Shown here: piece by piece, positions 5,346 through 7,043 of the stretch
Position numbering within the stretch: position 1 is the first letter of the stretch
Layout of the letters: each line of letters begins with the position of its first letter
NCBI GenBank assembly: GCA_003978395.1
Contig: QNZV01000055.1
Span: 1 to 7,043, forward strand
Direction: 5' to 3'
Origin: Sulfurovum sp.
GTDB taxonomy: Bacteria; Campylobacterota; Campylobacteria; Campylobacterales; Sulfurovaceae
DNA length: 7,043 nt
The notes under the pieces: generated by a model
What the model was told of the DNA's origin: nothing
Seen by the model: the letters and a program-made list of their open reading frames with translations, nothing else
The model's database searches: none
Program-made: the position numbers and the translations under genes

Positions 5346-6290
5346 ATGGGAAGAAAAGTAGGAATCATTGGTGCAGGTGCAGTAGGAGCTACTGCAGCGT
5401 ATAGTTTAAGTATGATGGGAACATGTAAAGAGATTGTTCTTTTTGACATAGCAGAGGGTGTTGCAGAGGGGAAAGCGATAGATATTGCTCAATCGAATCA
5501 CTATACTCCTTGTGCAGGTACAATTATAACAGCTGCAAAAACTCCTGCAGATGTTAAAGATTGTGATATTGTTGTTATTACGGCAGGTGTTCCACGAAAA
5601 GGCGATATGACCAGAGAAGATTTACTCATGATTAATGCTAAAATCATTAAGTCTGTTACCCAAGACATTATGAAATCTTCTCCTAATGCTATTATTATTT
5701 GTGTTTCCAATCCCCTTGATGTTATGACCTATGCCATTCATAAAATTACAGGTTGGGAATCTAACCGTATTATTGGTATGGCAGGAGCATTGGATGGTTC
5801 ACGAATGGCGTATCAAATCTATAAAAAGCTAGGTTATGGAGCAGGTCAAACGGGTTCACTTGTTATTGGAGACCATGGACAAAATATGATTCCTCTTCCA
5901 CAACAGGTTAAAATTGGTGCTGTACCAGCAACAGCTGTTTTATCAAAAGAAGATATGGAAGATATTATAGAGCGTACCAAAAATGGTGGAGCTGAAATTG
6001 TAAAATACTTAGGTACATCTGGTTATTATGCTCCTGGTAGAGCCATAGCCTTTATGGTTGAAGCTATCTTAAATGATTCTCAAGTTATGGTCTCTTCTTC
6101 TGTGCTACTTAATGGTAAATATGGTTATTCTGATGTCTGTGTTGGAGTACCTGTTATTCTAGGTCAAAGTGGTATAGAAAAAATTGTTGAAATCTCTTTA
6201 GACAAAGAGATTTCTGCTAAATTCAAAATCTCTGTTAATAGTATCAAAGAGGGAATTGATATTCTTAATAAGAATCATTTTTTTGATTAA
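5346..6290 (+). CDS. mdh: LDH-like malate dehydrogenase, NAD-type
   Basis: This is a second malate/oxaloacetate dehydrogenase, clearly homologous to the first but well diverged. The 314-residue protein starts at ATG 5346 because of ribosome binding site spacing. It has GAGAVG (9-14) and the usual NAD-selecting acidic residue D34 in VLFDI. Catalytic positions are R84 (malate selection), R90, N122, D150, R153 and H177. Two local departures stand out. The active-site loop reads RKGDMTR, with Gly where Pro is common, and the His motif is GDHGQN rather than GGHGDT, so the Asp after HG is replaced by Gln. The pair may divide work by cofactor or direction, for example one in reductive oxaloacetate reduction. 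A strong hairpin after the stop closes this transcription unit before the fumarase gene. Another 2-hydroxyacid dehydrogenase activity is possible, but the Arg at the selection position favours malate. Confidence 0.92.
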   Translation: MGRKVGIIGAGAVGATAAYSLSMMGTCKEIVLFDIAEGVAEGKAIDIAQSNHYTPCAGTIITAAKTPADVKDCDIVVITAGVPRKGDMTREDLLMINAKIIKSVTQDIMKSSPNAIIICVSNPLDVMTYAIHKITGWESNRIIGMAGALDGSRMAYQIYKKLGYGAGQTGSLVIGDHGQNMIPLPQQVKIGAVPATAVLSKEDMEDIIERTKNGGAEIVKYLGTSGYYAPGRAIAFMVEAILNDSQVMVSSSVLLNGKYGYSDVCVGVPVILGQSGIEKIVEISLDKEISAKFKISVNSIKEGIDILNKNHFFD

Positions 6291-6303
6291 TCTAATATAA
6301 AAC

Positions 6304-6336
6304 TAAAATATCTCTATTTCTAATAGAGATGTTTTA
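6304..6336 (+). terminator. Terminator hairpin after the second mdh
   Basis: Positions 6304-6318 and 6322-6336 pair over 15 bp with one G-U wobble around a 3-nt loop; the core is ATCTCTATT with AATAGAGAT. The 3' arm ends in GTTTTA and a pyrimidine-rich, T-rich stretch follows (to about 6360). It starts 14 nt after the mdh stop. It would separate mdh from the fumarase gene, which would then need its own promoter in 6337-6455. I see no convincing one there, though TATTCT at 6399-6404 is a weak -10 candidate. Confidence 0.65.
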
Positions 6337-6455
6337 TCTATTTTCTCTTCTTTCTCTATTACCACACTACCCAAAAGCCTAAAGCTTTAAAACTAGCTTA
6401 TTCTATTCATAAACCCTTAACACCCCAAAGAGTAAACTATGGTTAAAAATCAGAT

Positions 6456-6460
6456 AGGAG
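6456..6460 (+). promoter_or_regulatory. Ribosome binding site deciding the fumarase alpha start
   Basis: AGGAG lies 5 nt before the ATG at 6466, the same arrangement as for hldE. An earlier in-frame ATG at 6439 would add nine residues (MVKNQIGAF) but has only a weak AAAGAG upstream, and the ribosome binding site would then lie inside the gene. Confidence 0.7.
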
Positions 6461-6465
6461 CTTTT

Positions 6466-7043
6466 ATGAGAGAAATTGAATTTGACGTTGTTGTTAAAGC
6501 CGTTAAGGATATGATTATGCATTGTGGTACAGATTTACCACAAGATACGTATGATGCACTAGAGAAGGCAATGGAAGAGGAAAAATCGCCAGTTAGTAAA
6601 GAGGTTATTCGACAACTTCTTGAAAATGCAACCATTGCAAAAGATGAGAAAAGACCACTCTGTCAAGATACAGGTTTGGCTGTCTTTTTTGTCAATGTAG
6701 GAGAAGAGGTTCGTATTAAAGGAGGTCTACTTAGAGATGCTATTAACAAAGGAACAGAGCAAGGGTATACAGAAGGCTTCTTAAGAGCTTCAACATGTGA
6801 GCCATTCTCTCGTCTGAACCTAAAAGATTCTGTAGGGTATAATTTACCTGCAATTATCCATTTTGACATAGTAAAAGGCGATAAAATCGACATTGAATAC
6901 GCTGCAAAAGGTGGTGGGTCTGAAAATGTATCTCGTGCCAGAGTTTTCCCACCAGCAGCAGGAAAAGATGGAATTGTAGCGTATGTCAAAGAGGTTATCT
7001 CTGATGCAGGTGGAAACCCTTGTCCTCCTATAACAGTGGGTGT
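6466..7043 (+). CDS. fumA: Class I (iron-sulfur) fumarate hydratase, alpha subunit, 3' end cut by window
   Basis: This is the N-terminal 192 residues of an oxygen-sensitive [4Fe-4S] hydro-lyase that interconverts malate and fumarate. Visible family motifs are RPLCQDTGLAVFF, with the probable cluster ligand C66, the substrate-binding KGGGSEN (148-154), and NPCPPITVGV, with the second probable ligand C186. The third ligand would lie beyond the window. The family alpha subunit is usually about 280-300 residues, so roughly two thirds is present, and a beta-subunit gene is expected to follow. ATG 6466 is chosen for its AGGAG. The closest alternative function is L-tartrate dehydratase alpha, which shares these motifs, but two malate dehydrogenase genes just upstream favour fumarase. 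C. jejuni relies on the unrelated class II FumC, so this gene also points to a free-living, microaerobic or anaerobic relative. No stop codon is present in the frame up to the window end. Confidence 0.92.
   Translation, partial: MREIEFDVVVKAVKDMIMHCGTDLPQDTYDALEKAMEEEKSPVSKEVIRQLLENATIAKDEKRPLCQDTGLAVFFVNVGEEVRIKGGLLRDAINKGTEQGYTEGFLRASTCEPFSRLNLKDSVGYNLPAIIHFDIVKGDKIDIEYAAKGGGSENVSRARVFPPAAGKDGIVAYVKEVISDAGGNPCPPITVG

Noticed and set aside
5501..5710. 69-codon open frame on the - strand inside the second mdh.
   Set aside because: It is a shadow of the dehydrogenase coding frame, with no independent signals.
6450..6635. 61-codon - strand frame over the start of fumA.
   Set aside because: It is antisense to the fumarase start and its ribosome binding site; there is no supporting evidence.
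6663..6989. 108-codon open frame on the - strand opposite the fumarase gene.
   Set aside because: It is antisense to a well-conserved coding sequence with all fumarase motifs, has no ribosome binding site of note, and its translation resembles no family.

Overview
The window looks like chromosomal DNA from a free-living, AT-rich member of the Campylobacterota (Sulfurovum/Sulfurimonas-like). This is inferred from the low GC content, the gmhB-hldE-gmhA heptose genes, short AGGAG-type ribosome binding sites, TGNTATAAT promoters without clear -35 boxes, and tandem malate dehydrogenases followed by a two-subunit class I fumarase. I cannot name a genus from sequence alone. No mobile element, CRISPR array, tRNA, rRNA or defence gene is visible.

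Region 1 (about 1-2561, + strand) is a tight operon for ADP-heptose, the precursor of the lipopolysaccharide inner core. It holds gmhB (its 5' end lies at the window edge), the bifunctional kinase/adenylyltransferase hldE, and the isomerase gmhA. Together they convert sedoheptulose 7-phosphate to ADP-D-glycero-D-manno-heptose. The epimerase gene hldD, which I recall lying between gmhB and hldE in Campylobacter jejuni, is absent here and may lie upstream.

Region 2 (2583-3817, - strand, convergent with region 1) is a two-gene envelope operon: a small secreted protein of unknown function, overlapped by 4 nt with an M23-family metallopeptidase lipoprotein. An 18-bp perfect palindrome lies in the short convergent junction.

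Region 3 (3818-4250) is a 433-nt AT-rich divergent intergenic region. It contains an extended -10 promoter in each direction and an imperfect 14-bp inverted repeat between them that could be an operator.

Region 4 (4251-7043, + strand) is a central carbon block: two different LDH-like malate dehydrogenases in tandem, a strong terminator-like hairpin, then the start of the alpha subunit of an iron-sulfur fumarase, cut by the window end. These enzymes interconvert oxaloacetate, malate and fumarate, as needed in an oxidative or reductive TCA cycle. The most interesting observation is that the first malate dehydrogenase has lost the acidic residue that selects NAD and carries Gly flanked by Arg there, while the second keeps the normal Asp. 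This suggests a pair with different cofactors (NADP(H) versus NAD(H)). No clear new multi-gene system is seen beyond this pair and the uncharacterised envelope operon.
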